Source: Corallococcus soli
GTDB taxonomy: Bacteria > Myxococcota > Myxococcia > Myxococcales > Myxococcaceae
Assembly (NCBI RefSeq): GCF_014930455.1
Contig: NZ_JAAIYO010000001.1
Coordinates: 1,426,001 to 1,490,000 of the forward strand
DNA length: 64,000 nt
Direction of reading: 5' to 3'
Each line of letters starts with the position of its first letter. The first letter of the stretch is position 1. Positions 62,968-64,000 of this stretch are shown piece by piece. The translations under genes and the position numbers were made by a program. The notes beneath the pieces are model-generated. The model saw only the letters and a list, made by a program, of their open reading frames with translations. It searched no databases and was not told where the DNA came from.

Positions 62968-64000
62968 GTCGCTCCAAATCAAAGCGTCCCCGTCCTTCCG
63001 CTCCGGACGCGCCGTCTCCGGCGCCCCAGGCCCCATCCTCCGGTTCCTCGCTGGACCTGCCGGTCCCCATGACCTCCGCTCCGCCCGACCCGGCCTCCCC
63101 CACCACGCCCGAGGAGATGGCGGGTCCTCCCGCCGCGAAGGGAGCGCATCCGGTGCGAAGCGCGGTGCGCCTGTGGCTTGCGGCGTACCGGGTGGAGGTG
63201 GTGCTGTTCCTGGTGGCGTTCGCGGTGCTGTCCAGCTTCAGCTCGCAGCGCTTCCTGCGGCAGAGCGCCGCGCCTCACTTCATCTACCAGGCCCAGTCCT
63301 GGCTGGATGGGCGGCTGGACGTGGACCCACAGGTATTGCCCAACCTGGAGGACTGGGCGTGTGTCCGGCTGGTGGATGGCCAGAAGGTGCGGTGCGAAGG
63401 CCGCCCCCTCCGTGACGACCGCTGGTTCGTCAGCTTCCCGTCGTTCCCCGCCGTGGTGATGCTCCCCTTCGTCGCGCTGCACGGCTACCAGTTCAACGAC
63501 ACGTCCTTCGGCGTCTTCGTGGGCGCGCTGGCGGTGGCGCTCTTCTATTCGCTGCTGCGCTTCCTCGCGCAGGAAGGGGAGACGGCTCGCACCCGCGACG
63601 ACAACGTGGTGCTGTCGCTCGTGCTGGCCTTCGGCACGCTGTTCTTCTACTGCGCCATCCGGGGCGAGGTCTGGTTCGGCGCGCAGGTGATGGGGGTGGC
63701 GCTCACGTGCCTGTACGTGCGCAACGCCGTGGGGGCCCGGCGCCCCCTGCTCGCGGGCCTCTTCTTCTCCATGGCCGTGCTCACCCGGACGCCCCTCGTC
63801 TTCACGGGCCTCTTCTTCGTCCTGGAGGCGCTCTGCCCGGGACCGGACCGGCTGGCCCAGCTCAAGGCCCTCCCGACCACGTGGAGGCCCGCGCTCCGCA
63901 AGCTCGTATTCTTCGGGCTGGGGGCCGCTCCCCTGGCCCTGCTCGCCGCCGCCTACAACGTCTACCGCTTCGGCAAGCCAGGGGAGTTCGGTCACTCGTA
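62964..64000 (+). CDS. Polytopic membrane protein, glycosyltransferase-like (cut by window edge)
   Basis: From ATG 62964 the frame is open to the end of the window (345 codons). The first 60 residues are a Pro/Ser-rich cytoplasmic tail. From residue 73 several membrane helices follow (for example VEVVLFLVAFAVLSSF, VVLSLVLAFGTLFFYCAIRG, GVALTCLYVRN). A DGRLDVDP segment in the first external loop recalls the ArnT/GT39-type dolichol-mannose-like transferases. Only the N-terminal half is seen. It is coupled to cinA. GT39-like assignment is tentative. Confidence 0.65.
   Translation, partial: MSRSKSKRPRPSAPDAPSPAPQAPSSGSSLDLPVPMTSAPPDPASPTTPEEMAGPPAAKGAHPVRSAVRLWLAAYRVEVVLFLVAFAVLSSFSSQRFLRQSAAPHFIYQAQSWLDGRLDVDPQVLPNLEDWACVRLVDGQKVRCEGRPLRDDRWFVSFPSFPAVVMLPFVALHGYQFNDTSFGVFVGALAVALFYSLLRFLAQEGETARTRDDNVVLSLVLAFGTLFFYCAIRGEVWFGAQVMGVALTCLYVRNAVGARRPLLAGLFFSMAVLTRTPLVFTGLFFVLEALCPGPDRLAQLKALPTTWRPALRKLVFFGLGAAPLALLAAAYNVYRFGKPGEFGHS

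Overview
The window looks like chromosomal core sequence of a myxobacterium (Myxococcales, suborder Cystobacterineae; Corallococcus or Myxococcus would fit). This is inferred from the very high GC content, the strong G/C third-position bias that opens long false frames on the opposite strand, and the gene style: many lipoproteins, tail-extended enzymes, giant TPR and coiled-coil proteins, PP2C and MCP signalling. I see no phage, insertion sequence, CRISPR array, tRNA or rRNA. Coding density is high, with 50 intact genes, two genes cut by the window edges and one decayed remnant.

Layout. 1-3.8 kb: the start of a secreted M4/M36-type metalloprotease (cut by the left edge), then an rpsD paralogue that has lost three of four zinc-ligand cysteines and sits behind a Fur/Zur-like palindrome, then a FUSC-family membrane protein. 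3.8-9.4 kb: a HEAT-repeat lipoprotein divergent from a small membrane protein, followed by a row of fmt, a degenerate type II dehydroquinase with a long tail, and rsmB. 9.4-15 kb: LysR regulator, small membrane protein, glycosyltransferase, SDR, thioredoxin-like protein, class I/II aminotransferase. 15-17.3 kb: a secreted serine-hydrolase-like protein paired with a membrane-anchored partner. 17.3-24 kb: an acidic protein, a 74-residue protein, a PP2C phosphatase with a coupled upstream ORF, an MCP, a FabG-like SDR and a secreted DUF1028 protein. 23.8-31 kb: glutaryl-CoA dehydrogenase, a DUF2058 protein with an RGG-like tract, a lipoprotein, a small beta-barrel, an M3-like peptidase and a RluA pseudouridine synthase whose 5' end is duplicated.

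31-37.3 kb is one gene for a TPR protein of about 2055 residues. 37.3-44.9 kb holds an outer-membrane barrel divergent from galU, a GST, a two-domain universal stress protein, a LysR/flavin-binding divergent pair and two small exported or membrane proteins. 44.9-53.5 kb holds a VOC-family remnant, priA, and a 1958-residue protein with a pseudo-receiver, a coiled coil of about 880 residues, a DUF4388/PatA-like region and a J-like tail. 53.5-57.3 kb: def, nth, threonine aldolase, an M23 lipoprotein and an HU protein. 57.6-64 kb: a beta-helix lipoprotein with a tandem-repeat insert, an alpha/beta hydrolase, pssA, cinA and the start of a polytopic glycosyltransferase-like protein.

How the genes work together: several stop-start overlaps of 4 bp (dehydroquinase-like/rsmB, galU/39132, 44-aa ORF/PP2C, micro-ORFs/rluA, cinA/62964) indicate translational coupling. 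Most of the rest is translation (S4, Fmt, RsmB, deformylase, pseudouridine synthase), envelope (GalU, PssA, M23, barrels, lipoproteins) and DNA maintenance (PriA, Nth, HU). The most interesting points are the zinc-free S4 behind its operator, the two giant proteins, the degenerate AroQ, the symmetric elements abutting both start codons at galU, and the duplicated coupled leader before rluA.
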